Of a stretch of 64,000 bases of DNA, positions 42,337 through 51,431 are shown piece after piece. Below the pieces are notes generated by a model that was not told the origin of the DNA, made no database searches, and saw only the letters and a program-made list of their open reading frames with translations. The position numbers and the translations under genes are program-made. How positions within the stretch are numbered: the stretch's first letter is position 1; each line of letters starts with the position of its first letter. Source of the DNA: Mesostigma viride (lineage: Eukaryota > Streptophyta > Mesostigmatophyceae > Mesostigmatales > Mesostigmataceae); assembly GCA_009746045.1 (NCBI GenBank), contig RPFO01000667.1, forward strand, positions 7,131,046 through 7,195,045. Direction: 5' to 3'.

Positions 42337-43110
42337 AGTCATTGAGAATGATAGATTACGGAGGTGAGATAGGCATGCAACATAAGGAAAAACCCGATAA
42401 CTGGGAGAATAACCCTGAAGAAATTAATAGTAATCTGACACAGACATCCAAGGATCACGCCAGCGGCACAAGGTACAACTAACTATACATCACAAAACTA
42501 CACGCAGCAACAGCGCTGCCGGCCCACCATGCAGGCCTGGAAGGGATCTAGACCGCATGGGTCGCGACAAAGTCGGCCCGGGTGCGGCGGAATAACACAT
42601 CAGCCACGGTGCGAGTGAGGGCGAGTGACAGGCGCTGCCGCCAATACGAGGACCACGTGCGGGCCGACCACGGGGCGGTCTGACCCTCGAGGTCGAGGCG
42701 GTCTTCACGGCGCTGGCAGCACTCGTGGAAAAACTCCGCTGTCTTGGGGCCCATGGCCCCGAACTCCTCAAGGACAAAGGGGATGACCCGGTGGGGCCCC
42801 ACATTGCCGTAGGAGGCAAACTTGTCGCGCTCAGCCACAGTGGCAGCAGCGCCGGCATCCACAGCCGCCCGGAGGATGTGGCGACCGGAAAGCGGCCGAG
42901 CCACGGAGACATCGATGAGCAGGTGGCAACCCTGCCCGTCGTAGTCAAGCACGGTAATGTCGGGGCGGTGGTTGGGTGAGTAGAGGGCGGCCCCATCCGC
43001 GTCCTCGCACTTGATGGTGGAGTGGGGAAAGACCGACCGAACCATGGCACACACCACCCGGAGGAGAGCGGTATGGAGATAGAGGAACCAGTTCTGGTTC
43101 TGCTGGCCAC
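42337..43110 (-). mobile_element. LINE-E, 5'-truncated, in Gy2 ORF3
   Basis: A 13-bp duplication CCAGCGCGTATAT (42324-42336, 43111-43123) flanks 774 bp in minus orientation. It has an open C-terminal coding part (42548-43057) and a 3' UTR of about 210 bp. No simple-repeat tail is visible, unlike LINE-A, B and C. Confidence 0.85.
42548..43057 (-). CDS. LINE-E C-terminal domain, nuclease-like (partial)
   Basis: 169 codons open to the truncation point. It contains YSPNHRPDITVLDYDGQGCH, LLIDVSVARPL, AAATVAERDKFASYG and IPFVLEEFGAMGPKTAEFF. The RPD ... DVSV..P spacing followed by a conserved ERDKFASYG...PFVLEEFG block is a pattern I associate with C-terminal endonuclease-like domains downstream of RT in some non-LTR elements, resembling the PD-(D/E)XK fold. 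That assignment is from memory of the pattern and needs a profile search. The RT is missing in all copies in this window. Related fragments lie at 38202-38422 and 46858-46875 plus 50948-51043. Confidence 0.55.
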   Translation of the reverse strand: MVCAMVRSVFPHSTIKCEDADGAALYSPNHRPDITVLDYDGQGCHLLIDVSVARPLSGRHILRAAVDAGAAATVAERDKFASYGNVGPHRVIPFVLEEFGAMGPKTAEFFHECCQRREDRLDLEGQTAPWSARTWSSYWRQRLSLALTRTVADVLFRRTRADFVATHAV

Positions 43111-44964
43111 CCAGCGCGTATATTATATGCAGTATACAGATAACCAGTTTGTCGCGACTTCGTCGTCGGAGCCTCTGGCAGTGGCTACGGAGGTCCTATC
43201 GGCCCTACCCATTACGGACTTCCCGGAGGAGGCGCTCCCTCCGTCCCGCGACGAAGAATCGGGGTCCTACGACTCAGCCACTGACACCGTCGCCTCGGAC
43301 GGTTGGCCCTGTGGACGACCCGCCTACCCCCGTACCGGCGTCGCCGCTGGCCACGCCTGTACTGGCCGCCACGCGAGAGGCGGACCCGGTGGTCGCTGCG
43401 CTGGTCGACTCCATGCAGGAGATGCGCGCGCAAATGCAGGTACTCATGTCGGCCTTCCTGGCTGCTGGTGCGCCTGTCACCGCCCCTACCTTTGTGGTGA
43501 CTCCTACCGTCGTCGTGGCTGAGCCTGTTAGCGCCGCCGTCGTGCCTGTTATATAGTGCCGCCGTCACACCTACGCACGAGGTCGTCGCTCCTACCGTCG
43601 TGCCTGCTAGTGCCTCCGTTGCATCTATGCACGAGGTCGCCGCCCCTACCGCCGCGCCTGCTAGTACCGCCGCTGCGCCCGCGCGCGAGGTCGTCGCCCC
43701 TACCGTCGCTGTTAATTGTCGCGTCGACCCGCGAGGAGCCTGCGCCTGCTCGTGTTGCGGTCGCACCTGCGCGCGCTGTCGTCGCTCCTACATGTGCTGT
43801 CGGCGCTCCGGCGCGTGACCCAGTGGTGTCCTCCGGTTCGGTTGCCGAGCCGCGGCCAGTGGTTCCGCCGCCGGCTTCTGGAGGGCCCCCTTCTACGTCT
43901 ACTACTCTGCCGCCTAGTGGTGATGTCGTACCGCCGGCTGTGGCGGCCAAGTTAATGGTGGACCAGGCCCGCTTGAGCGCTGTCGTGGCGCAGCGCTCCC
44001 TGTTCGCGCAGTTGAACGAGTTGCGCATGGGTGACCCGTTGGAGACTCCGTCGGTTGCGCAGAACTGTCCGGTCATCTCTGACCAGGCGATGGTGGGGCA
44101 TGGCCTGTCGGTGTCAGCGTGTCGTGAGTTGCAGGTCCCCCGGGTGTCTGTGGATGTTGTACAGGTTCCCCGCTCGCTTGCGGCAAGCACTCGTAACGAT
44201 ATCCCCGCGGCTGCTGCTACGCAACCGCGGGACACAGATGTCCCTCCGTTCGGGATGATTGTGCTTTCCGACCCGGTGTACGAGGGCGACTGTTTGGTTC
44301 GCCGTCTCGCCTACCGTTGGGCGCGTCATCACAATGACCGCCTTACCTACGCCAGCTGGGCGTGGGCCTACCCTGCTCCCTTGCGCGTGCCGGCATCAGA
44401 CGCCGTCTTCTTCTACCGCCCACCGCGCTCTCCAGGTCTTCTGGCGACACAGCTGCAGCCCTCCCTGCTGTGGGACGCGTGCCGGCCCGCCCCCCTGCCC
44501 GGCCAGGGCCGTTGGACCATCGGTGTGGTCCGCCTCCCCGCGCGGGGCCCTACCTTTCTACTTTTGGTTCACGGCAGTGTCCCCGGCGTTGGCGAGGCCG
44601 AGAGATTCGGCATATCCGTCTTTGGCCGGCCAACGTGGATCGGCTTCTTGAGCTTTTCTTCACGACTGTGCAGCTTTCCCAGTTGACTGTGGCCAGCCGT
44701 GCCTACCTCCGCATTTTGTGCGTGTGTGCAGTGGAACCCTTTTTCGCTCAATTTTCCTGCGGCCACATTGACTGGGCCAGGATGCAGGTTGTTTTGACAC
44801 AACACAGGTATTACTGGGCCTTTCTGGGGTTGTTCCCCGAGGGCGTGTGGGAGGATGTCTACCTTACCATTGACCGCCATGACAACGACGAGGATGTCGT
44901 TCATTACCGCGCGTACTTGGATGTGCTGATCGCGACGCGCGGGACCTACCAGGCTGATGGCCAG

Positions 44965-45047
44965 TAGATAGAGGGCTCTAGGCCCGACCTGAGGGTGTTG
45001 TCCCTCCGGTATATAGAGTCGCCCTCTATGCTTGGCCAGTTGGTTGG
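44965..45047 (+). ncRNA. Conserved structured 3' element in Gy2
   Basis: Counterpart of 27563-27645. By eye only about four positions differ over the first 65 nt. The outer GAGGGC/GCCCTC and inner GAGGG/CCCTC stems are retained. The two-base change GGGCTCTAGGCCC keeps part of the small GGGCC-TTA-GGCCC stem. Confidence 0.55.
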
Positions 45048-45368
45048 TTAATATCCTTGGCACTTGGTGTGAGTATTGTTTCCTACGCGTGTCCTGCCTA
45101 GTGCCGTCCCTCCCGGCAAGCCTCAGTGCAAGGCAGTTAGGGGAGCCTCACACCCGGCGTGGTGCTGGTGATCCCTACACCATTTGGGGTGGACCCGAGG
45201 TTAACTTACGTATTTGCGCTGGGAGCCCTGGGTGGCTAGTTGATTGTGTTGGGTTATTGTTGGGTGCGATAGGTTTTTATTCCTACCGACTTACCTCTGT
45301 GTATGATCCAGTGTTTATGCTCCCCTGACGTAGGGAGAGGACTCCCTATACCTTTTATGGGGGGGAGG

Positions 45369-46005
45369 TGTTACGGCGCGTAACAAACTGTGTTATTATG
45401 GCCGTAAATTCAGGCCTTACGTTATTGGTGGCCTCAGCTATTCCGGAACAGTCCGTGGTTACGACTGTTGTCTTTCCTACATTTACGTGTGGTTATTAGG
45501 ACCCTTTTTGTTAGTCGGTCCAGTTACGTGTCAATTGTTCAGTACTGTGGGCCGGTGCAGTCGCGCCGCGCTGCGTACTTTATGGCCTGGACCGTTGGCG
45601 CTCTGTGTGTTCTGGACCAGCGCCCTCCCTACGAGGCAATAGAATGTTGTCCTGCGTAGATCTATACCCTGTCTGTGATCGTACGGGCGAGGGCCATGTG
45701 TGGCCCGAGCACGCACGAGGTTGTCGGCCAATTTAGGTGTTGCAATTTCCTTGTGTTGAGAGTTCGACCTTTGATATGGCTTGTTACAGCTAGTCGAACC
45801 ATGGATGTACGTTATTGCCAGTAAAGTCTAAGTAAATGTGTCAATGGCTCAGTATGGAAACAATTATCGGAAAGCACTAGAGTCGGGAGTTCAACGATCT
45901 TTCAGAAAGCAAAACAGGGTTCCTTCTTCTACCGGGTTAGTTAGTCTAGGACAGGTCAGATCCTGCAATGGGGTCGAGGTGGAGGTCCGGAACCGGGTCG
46001 TAACA
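45369..46005 (+). repeat. Gy2 3' LTR
   Basis: 637 bp, TG...CA, preceded by the polypurine tract and followed by GCATG. Differences from the 5' LTR include tandem microduplications TTA (GGTTATTAGGACC) and TA (GATCTATACCCTG), which must have arisen after insertion in one LTR or the other. Confidence 0.93.
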
Positions 46006-46141
46006 GCATGCCACAGCTGCATTCGGGCGCGCTAGCTAAACGGACAGGCTAACGGTCCGGCAAACTGTGGGTGCAATAAGACCCATAAAATACAATCTAG
46101 ATACTTTTGGCTGCTTACCGGCCACCGTCAGATTACTCTAG

Positions 46142-46203
46142 ATTAATTAATTAATTAATTAATTAATTAATTAATTAATTAATTAATTAATTAATTAATT
46201 AAT
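46142..46203. repeat. (TTAA)n microsatellite, a LINE-A tail
   Basis: About 15 TTAA units directly abut TAGACACGTGACTGCGTCACGTG, the 3' terminus of a minus-strand LINE-A fragment (46204-46252, continuing at 46645-46653). It is therefore an expanded retroposon tail. Confidence 0.8.
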
Positions 46204-46252
46204 AGACACGTGACTGCGTCACGTGAGCATAAGTCCTCAGTGGGAGGGGAAC

Positions 46253-46634
46253 ATGAATTGAATTGAATTGAATTGTAACATAACTCCGTTGGGAGTATAT
46301 GTAGCACATAGCCCTCGAGGGAGGGCATATGGCCTATCATACATCCTACTAAGCTACTTCCTGCAAGGGTGGGGATGTAAAGGACCCTTGCTCTAGGTGC
46401 ACCAGGGCACTTTGCATCCCCATGATCTTCAAGCTATGCCCAGCGAAGGGGGAGCCTGTCATGGGGGGGAAGATCAGCATAGCTATACAAAAAAAGCTAG
46501 GGCATGGCGTCTCAGCAGAGAGTTACTCCCTGCATGGGCACAACATAACTAAATAAAGCTAGGCATCGTCTGGAGGGTGGATCATCATAGGCACACATGT
46601 ACATGATTAAATAAAGCGCGTGGCTTAGCTGGGA
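46253..46634 (-). mobile_element. LINE-B 3' UTR fragment
   Basis: A 10-bp duplication GGGGAACATG (46243-46252, 46635-46644) flanks a minus-strand LINE-B end with an AATTC tail and the ACTCC-GTTG-GGAGT hairpin. It is closely similar to 10596-10970. It interrupts the short LINE-A 3' fragment. Confidence 0.8.
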
Positions 46635-46653
46635 TAGGGGAACATGGGATGGA

Positions 46654-46808
46654 ATTAATCTAGACTAGATATTTTGGTCAAAGCCGGTTTCACGTTCAGA
46701 TTAATCTAGATATTTTGGTCAAAGCCGGTTTCACGTTCAGATTAATCTAGATTATTTTTGCCGAACGGGGTTCATGTTTAGATTAATCTAGATTATTTTT
46801 GCCGAAAT
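46654..46808. repeat. 41-bp tandem repeats (about 4 units)
   Basis: Units start ATTAATCTAGA and carry TTTTGG.CAAAGCCGGTTTCACG or a variant TTTTTGCCGAACGGGGTTCATG; the two clear units (46700-46740, 46741-46781) are both 41 bp. A diverged unit lies at about 46094-46135, before the intervening insertions. Function unknown. Confidence 0.75.
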
Positions 46809-46875
46809 GCCATTCGTCTCAAATATATCTAAATGTAGTTTAAACATTATATATATTCTTTGGCGACGTCGGGCA

Positions 46876-47208
46876 GCCAAGCAGGCCAACCCGCAACTAC
46901 GGTGCAGCATCTATGCCCGCCTCTTAAATGGCGTCTTCATCGTCCGCATTAACGGCCAGGACCTTCCTCCAATGACGGCGACCCCCATGGATACCGCTGT
47001 GCCAGCGCCCCAGCCCCCTGCTCGGCCCCCGCCGTCACCGCCATCGCCACCGGCATCGACGGTCACCTGCTCCCCAGCACGTGTGGGGATCCGCCGGGGC
47101 AACTTCAGCTCAGGTATGGCTGCCAGGCTTGGCCGTCCCCCTAATAAATTCGTTCGCTTTGCACCTGAGCCGGAGCCCGCGCTGCGAACCCTTCTCTCCT
47201 ATCAATGA
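46876..47208 (+). CDS. LINE-A ORF1, C-terminal remnant
   Basis: The LINE-A part of the frame starts at the truncation point (AKQANPQLRCSIYARLL, then NGVFIVRINGQDLPP), resembling the ORF1p C-terminal domain, followed by a Pro-rich linker (PPARPPPSPPSPPAS). The upstream ATG at 46807 belongs to flanking DNA, not to LINE-A. The stop TGA (47206-47208) overlaps the ORF2 ATG (47205-47207) as ATGA, an arrangement used for termination-reinitiation in some LINEs. Confidence 0.6.
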   Translation, partial: AKQANPQLRCSIYARLLNGVFIVRINGQDLPPMTATPMDTAVPAPQPPARPPPSPPSPPASTVTCSPARVGIRRGNFSSGMAARLGRPPNKFVRFAPEPEPALRTLLSYQ

Positions 47209-50200
47209 CGACGCTCGCGGCCCCGCGGCTCCGCGGCTCTAGCAGTGGGATCTGCCTAACTCCCCTTCCCGCCCCTTTGCCTTCGCAGCCCTCGGGCTGT
47301 CGGAGAGAGAGCAACGGGTCGGCAGTGAGCCAGGTTCGCCCCGCCTCGCGCGGCCGCCTCCGAAACCTCCTCAGACTGCACGCATTTCTTATGCGTGCAG
47401 ACGCAGACTCATTCTACCTGGCCACCCGAGCCAACCGTCGGCGTCGCCTCGACGCGTTGGCAGGAAGAATCGAAACGGTGATTGAAAGCATAAGTCCCCA
47501 ACCCGCCCCCCCTACCCCACCACCTCCACCCCCACCCCCATCACCACCCTGCTCCATCTCCGCCCCCACCCCCGCCTGCACCCCCCTTTTCGGTCAACGC
47601 GCGCCCTTGGTCATCGCCACCTTCAACGCCCGCACGCTCCAGCCCGACGCTGACCGCTGTCACTGCCTGCGCAGTGACGACTGTCAGTGCCATCGAGTCT
47701 CCAATCTTATTGGTTTCTGCATCGACAATAATATCGCCATCCTGGGAATCCAAGAACACAGGCGCACTGCATCGGCCCGCGGATCAACTGCCCTTGTTGC
47801 TGACGACATCGACGGCTGGCGGTTCTACTACGGAGGCGGCGACGGCACCGGGAACGGGGGCGTCGGTCTCCTCTGCTCCCCGCTCGCCGTACGCCACATG
47901 GGCGAACCCCAGCTGGTCAACGCTCGGCTCCTCGTGGCCACTTTTCATTCGATGGAGGGCCACTCGACCTACGCCCTGACGGTGGGCGTTGGTTACGCAC
48001 CCCACTCCGGCCACCCAGAACAAGACCGCAAGGACTTCTTTGCAGCGCTGGAGAACCTGGCGAACGGCATCCCTGGTCGCAACTACCTCGCTCTGCTGCT
48101 GGACGCCAACGCCACGCTACCACCGGGTACTGGCGGATGTCAGCACGCCCCCAACGGTACGGTCTCCAATGCCAACACTGAACTTTTTGCTGATTTGCTT
48201 ACGACATGCGATTTGGTCACTGCCAACACCCGCTTTCCACATAGTCCAGATGCTTTGGTCACACACACCTCGCCAACTGGCACTGAACGCTGCATTGACT
48301 ATGTTGTAATGCGCAAGCGTCATCAAGGATCTGTACTAGCTGCTCGCTCGCATGTGATCCCCCTGGTGCGCTCCGATCATCGCATCGTCACCGCCCGCAT
48401 CCGCCTGCGATTCCCCTCGCCCTTTCGTAAGCACGTGGCACCACCTGATTTGCGCACACTTCAGTTGCTCGAGAAATCTGACGACGCTCTGGAGGACTTC
48501 CCTGAAAAACGCGCCCACAAGCGCGCCGCAGAGGCGTTCGTCGACGCGCTGGACATCCCGGCCAGCCACGCCCAGCTGTTCGCTGCCGGCCCGGCATCGG
48601 CCCTTCGGCACCTCGCTGACAAGCTGCCCGCGGCCGGGGCCCTACTGCCCCCCCGCCGCCCGCCCCGCTTCACCAGCCTGCACCGGCTCCCCGCCGTCAT
48701 CCAGGCCCGGCAAGCCCTGCGCGACAACAGCGACCCCGCCCGCTACGCCCGCCTCAAAGCCGATTACCACTCGGCCATCCGGCAGGCGACCAAGGAGCAG
48801 CAGGAGGACCTTCATGTCCGCGAGTACTTCGCCCACCTCAAGGACCAGCACGGCAAGTACGCCTGGACCCGCCTGCGTCACGCCCAACGGCCCGCCGGCG
48901 GCGCGCAGCCGGCGCCGCGGACGCTCTCTGGCTCACCGCAGCAGCAGCTCGACCAGTGGTATTCCTCCCAGTCCCGGCTGCTCGGCGCCCCCCCGCCGCC
49001 TCCGCCGCTTGGCCCTCTGGCGGCCGCACGCCTGGCAGTAGCACCGGCGGACGTCCCTGCGCCGCCCACGCCGCCCGCCGCTGAGCAGGACTACACGTAC
49101 CCAGCCCTGACGGAACCCCTGGCCGACCCCAACGAGCTCCCGCCGTTCACCGAGCTCGAGCTGAGCACCGCCGCCAAGCAACTCCGCTTCTATGCCGCCG
49201 TTGGACCTGACCAGCTCCCAGCCCCGGTGATTAAGCTGACGGCGCTCACGGGGTTCCTGCTTGACGTCTGCAACCGGATCCTGCTTGCCGACGCGCCGCC
49301 GATTCCTGAGTGGCAGCACAGCTACCGTATTATGCTGTACAAAAACAAAGGTTCCCCTGACGACCCCGCCAACTACAGAGGAGTCTGCATCCAGAGCGCC
49401 GCACTTAAGTTGTTCATGCGCATGATCCTCAACCGCCTTCGTTCTGCTCTCGACTGTCACCTTGGGGAAAGTCAAATGGGCTTCCGTCCTGGGCGCAACA
49501 CCGTCATGGCCATCTTCGTCGCGCGTCGCCTCTTCGAGGAAATCGCTCTCCTGCAACCTGGTGAGTTTCCCGCCATCCTGATCTTCGTCGACTTCATCAA
49601 GGCTTTTGATTCTGTCCTCTGGGACGCTCTATGGGCTGTACTTGCTCGCGCTCGCGTCCCCACTCCCCTGATTACCGTCATCCGCACGCTGTATGAGGGG
49701 TCGACCACTTCGGTGCGCACTCAACACGGCATTACCCCGCCATGCCCACTGCAGACCGGCGTCTGGCAGGGTTGCGTCCTGTCGCCGTACCTGTTTATTA
49801 TTGTAGTGGATTATGTTATGCGCCAGGCACGTGCTCGCTTTGCTAGCATTGCAGGCCGTGCCCCTGGCCTAGCGATCACGAACGAGCTTGGGGAAGGGGG
49901 GCCGACTAACAAGCAGAATTTACTAGCTGACCTCATTTATGCCGACGACATCACGCTCATCGAGAAGCCGGAGTCTGCCCAACTTTGGCTGGACTGCCTG
50001 GCGCTCGAGGCTCGGGCGGTTGGTCTAGAAATCAGCCCCAAAACGGAGGCCCTGGCCCTCGGCATGGCAGGGCCCCCACCCACACTCCGCCTCTTAGACG
50101 ATGCCGAGGTCAACTACCCTCCTTCAGGCCGCTTCAAGCTGCTCGGCAGTTGGCTTCCCGACTGCGAGGACGACATGACGACACGGATCGGCATGGCGTG

Positions 50201-50840
50201 GGCGCACCTCCATGACCACCGCCGCTGGTGGAGCAACCCCGCCCTACCCCGGATCGTCAAGCGTGACCTCTTCAAGGTCGTCATTCTGACGATCCTGACC
50301 TACGGCGCCGAGACGTGGACACTGATGCAGGAGCTGGAGCAACGACTCGACGGCGCCGTCACCAAGATGCTGCGCAAGGCCCTTAACATCCCCTTTGGTT
50401 TGCACATTAGTAATGAGGATTTGTACGCTGATTTGCCCTATGTTTCCCACATTATTAGGCACAGGCGCCTGGGCCTAGCCGGGCACCTGGCCCGCACAGA
50501 TCAGGTAGATACATCAGATAGACTAGCTGGCACCAAGCCCGCCCAGCCTGGGCGATATGTCCTCACCTGGCGTGCCCCCGGCCGCGCGCGGCAGGGCCGC
50601 CACCCGTGGACTTTTCGTGATAGACTCGGCATGGACATGTGCTACACTAGACGTGACGGGCTCACCCCCGGGCAGCCTCCTGGTTTGTCTGTAATATGGA
50701 GGCAGATGGTGCGCAAGGATAGATGGCAAGTAGTGATGAAGGAGACCACCCCCAAGCCTGTGGGGGCTCGGCGTGTGACCAAGTATGGCATTCATAGCGA
50801 TTCGGGCCGCGGTGCCCACACCCCTGTAACTAGGACCTAG
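47205..50840 (+). CDS. LINE-A ORF2: APE endonuclease and reverse transcriptase, intact
   Basis: 1211 aa. After a basic/Pro-rich N-terminus (about 1-130), residues 135-410 form an APE-type endonuclease (VIATFNARTL, ILGIQEHRR, GVGYAPHSG, LALLLDANATL, CIDYVVM, SDHRIVTARI). It nicks target DNA to prime reverse transcription. RT spans about 690-990: YRIMLYKNKGSPDDPANYRG, GFRPGRNTVMAIF, IFVDFIKAFDSVLW, VWQGCVLSPYLF and catalytic YADD at residues 912-915. The C-terminus has HIIRHRRLGLAGHLARTDQ and GLSVIWRQM, without a CCHC knuckle or RNase H. Length and order fit L1/Tx1-like LINEs. With no lesion seen, this copy could supply protein, although its own ORF1 is truncated. Confidence 0.93.
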   Translation: MTTLAAPRLRGSSSGICLTPLPAPLPSQPSGCRRESNGSAVSQVRPASRGRLRNLLRLHAFLMRADADSFYLATRANRRRRLDALAGRIETVIESISPQPAPPTPPPPPPPPSPPCSISAPTPACTPLFGQRAPLVIATFNARTLQPDADRCHCLRSDDCQCHRVSNLIGFCIDNNIAILGIQEHRRTASARGSTALVADDIDGWRFYYGGGDGTGNGGVGLLCSPLAVRHMGEPQLVNARLLVATFHSMEGHSTYALTVGVGYAPHSGHPEQDRKDFFAALENLANGIPGRNYLALLLDANATLPPGTGGCQHAPNGTVSNANTELFADLLTTCDLVTANTRFPHSPDALVTHTSPTGTERCIDYVVMRKRHQGSVLAARSHVIPLVRSDHRIVTARIRLRFPSPFRKHVAPPDLRTLQLLEKSDDALEDFPEKRAHKRAAEAFVDALDIPASHAQLFAAGPASALRHLADKLPAAGALLPPRRPPRFTSLHRLPAVIQARQALRDNSDPARYARLKADYHSAIRQATKEQQEDLHVREYFAHLKDQHGKYAWTRLRHAQRPAGGAQPAPRTLSGSPQQQLDQWYSSQSRLLGAPPPPPPLGPLAAARLAVAPADVPAPPTPPAAEQDYTYPALTEPLADPNELPPFTELELSTAAKQLRFYAAVGPDQLPAPVIKLTALTGFLLDVCNRILLADAPPIPEWQHSYRIMLYKNKGSPDDPANYRGVCIQSAALKLFMRMILNRLRSALDCHLGESQMGFRPGRNTVMAIFVARRLFEEIALLQPGEFPAILIFVDFIKAFDSVLWDALWAVLARARVPTPLITVIRTLYEGSTTSVRTQHGITPPCPLQTGVWQGCVLSPYLFIIVVDYVMRQARARFASIAGRAPGLAITNELGEGGPTNKQNLLADLIYADDITLIEKPESAQLWLDCLALEARAVGLEISPKTEALALGMAGPPPTLRLLDDAEVNYPPSGRFKLLGSWLPDCEDDMTTRIGMAWAHLHDHRRWWSNPALPRIVKRDLFKVVILTILTYGAETWTLMQELEQRLDGAVTKMLRKALNIPFGLHISNEDLYADLPYVSHIIRHRRLGLAGHLARTDQVDTSDRLAGTKPAQPGRYVLTWRAPGRARQGRHPWTFRDRLGMDMCYTRRDGLTPGQPPGLSVIWRQMVRKDRWQVVMKETTPKPVGARRVTKYGIHSDSGRGAHTPVTRT

Positions 50841-50947
50841 ATAGCTTATACCATCCATTCCATCCGGCATGTTCCCCTCCCACTGAGGACTTATGCTCAC
50901 GTGACGCAGTCACGTGTCTATTGATTGATTTGATTTGACGTCGGGCA

Positions 50948-51043
50948 CCATCGTGTGGTGCCCTTTGTCCTGGAGGAGTTTGGGGCCATGGGGCCCCTGA
51001 CCTCCGCCTTCTTCAAGGAGTGTTGCCGGCTCCGGGAGAGACA
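50948..51043 (+). pseudogene. LINE-E coding fragment (target of LINE-A)
   Basis: Joined to 46858-46875 the plus strand encodes FGDVGHHRVVPFVLEEFG then AMGPLTSAFFKECCRLRER, matching LINE-E 42548-43057. The sequence then changes at about 51043 to AATTATCAAAATTATAATT. It lacks the LINE-E 3' UTR, so it is internally broken. Confidence 0.75.
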
Positions 51044-51431
51044 ATTATCAAAATTATAATTAACAAACATCACGTGAGCATTATTAAGTTTCCATCATTT
51101 GCAGGTTGTTGCTTAGCACGCTTATAGACCATGTACCCCCTCTCACGGACATTTAATTAATTAATTAATAGCACGTGACTGCGTGAGCATAATCCTCATG
51201 AAGGGAATGGACGACATGCGAAAGAAACTATCTAAGCACGGGTAGAAGGAATGTGGGCCCTGCGGCCGGTGGCACTGTGCCGACCGTAGCGGGTTACCCG
51301 AGGTGCCCCTACGTACCGGACATGTGTTACGCGATCTCCCAACGGAGTAACGTTTCAATTCAATGCAACTTTTTAAGTTAGACAGTATAATATTATCGTG
51401 ACATGCATCACGTGAGCATAATGAATGCAAT
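51044..51431. mobile_element. Cluster of very short retroposon tail fragments
   Basis: Contains TTAA repeats at 51152-51167 next to AGCACGTGACTGCGTGAGCATAA (minus-strand LINE-A end), a plus-strand end TGTGTTACGCGATCTCCCAAC with the CTCC...GGAG hairpin and tail TTCAATTCAATGC at about 51326-51365, and a decayed CGTGACATGCATCACG dyad near 51400. No coding sequence. Confidence 0.55.

Larger units (their letters stand above)
41905..44967 (+). pseudogene. Gy2 ORF3, unknown protein, interrupted by LINE-E
   Basis: ATG 41905 (MTTPTSTSYAGPSEDP) to TAG 44965. Conserved with Gy1 ORF3: PGYRVSRQCAPGG, SFDDAGVCLL, a helical DSMQEMRAQMQVLMSAFLAA, DPVYEGDCLVRRLAYRWARH, WAWAYPAPL, REIRHIRLWPANVD, VLTQHRYYWAFLGLFPEGVW and VYLTIDRHDNDEDV. 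Split by LINE-E (42337-43110) and by frameshifts near 42110, 43330, 43550 and 44600. The C-terminal about 100 residues are the best conserved. No family recognised. Confidence 0.65.
28753..46005 (+). mobile_element. Gy2: full-length Ty3/gypsy chromovirus, decayed, with four nested insertions
   Basis: Flanked by GCATG (28748-28752, 46006-46010). Same gene order as Gy1 but clearly a different subfamily, since LTRs and internal DNA have diverged while proteins remain alignable. Nested insertions: PB1 (31181-34549), PB2 (34554-36446), and LINE-E pieces at 38202-38422 and 42337-43110. Without these the element is about 11 kb. All genes carry frameshifts. Confidence 0.92.
28617..46084 (-). mobile_element. 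Retroposon F tail fragment (about 210 bp), split by Gy2
   Basis: A 12-bp duplication ATAAAATACAAT lies at 28605-28616 and 46085-46096. Between them, outside Gy2, are 136 bp (28617-28752) and 74 bp (46011-46084). The left side has a TTAA-type tail and then GTGCTCC-CGTTG-GGGAGTCAC, a variant of the LINE-B/C 3' hairpin in minus orientation. No coding sequence. Confidence 0.7.
46876..50936 (+). mobile_element. LINE-A, near-complete copy with intact ORF2
   Basis: An 11-bp duplication GACGTCGGGCA (46865-46875, 50937-50947) defines the insertion; its target is LINE-E coding sequence. The 5' end is truncated inside ORF1. ORF2 is intact. The 3' UTR ends with hairpin CACGTGACGCAGTCACGTG (50898-50916) and TCTATTGATTGATTTGATTT. 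It is the youngest-looking LINE in the window and the reference for the decayed LINE-A copies. Confidence 0.92.

Noticed and set aside
46654-46875. The 41-bp array as a monomeric promoter of the LINE-A at 46876-50936
   Set aside because: The GACGTCGGGCA duplication shows that LINE-A starts at 46876, truncated within ORF1; the intervening DNA is LINE-E, so the array is not part of LINE-A.
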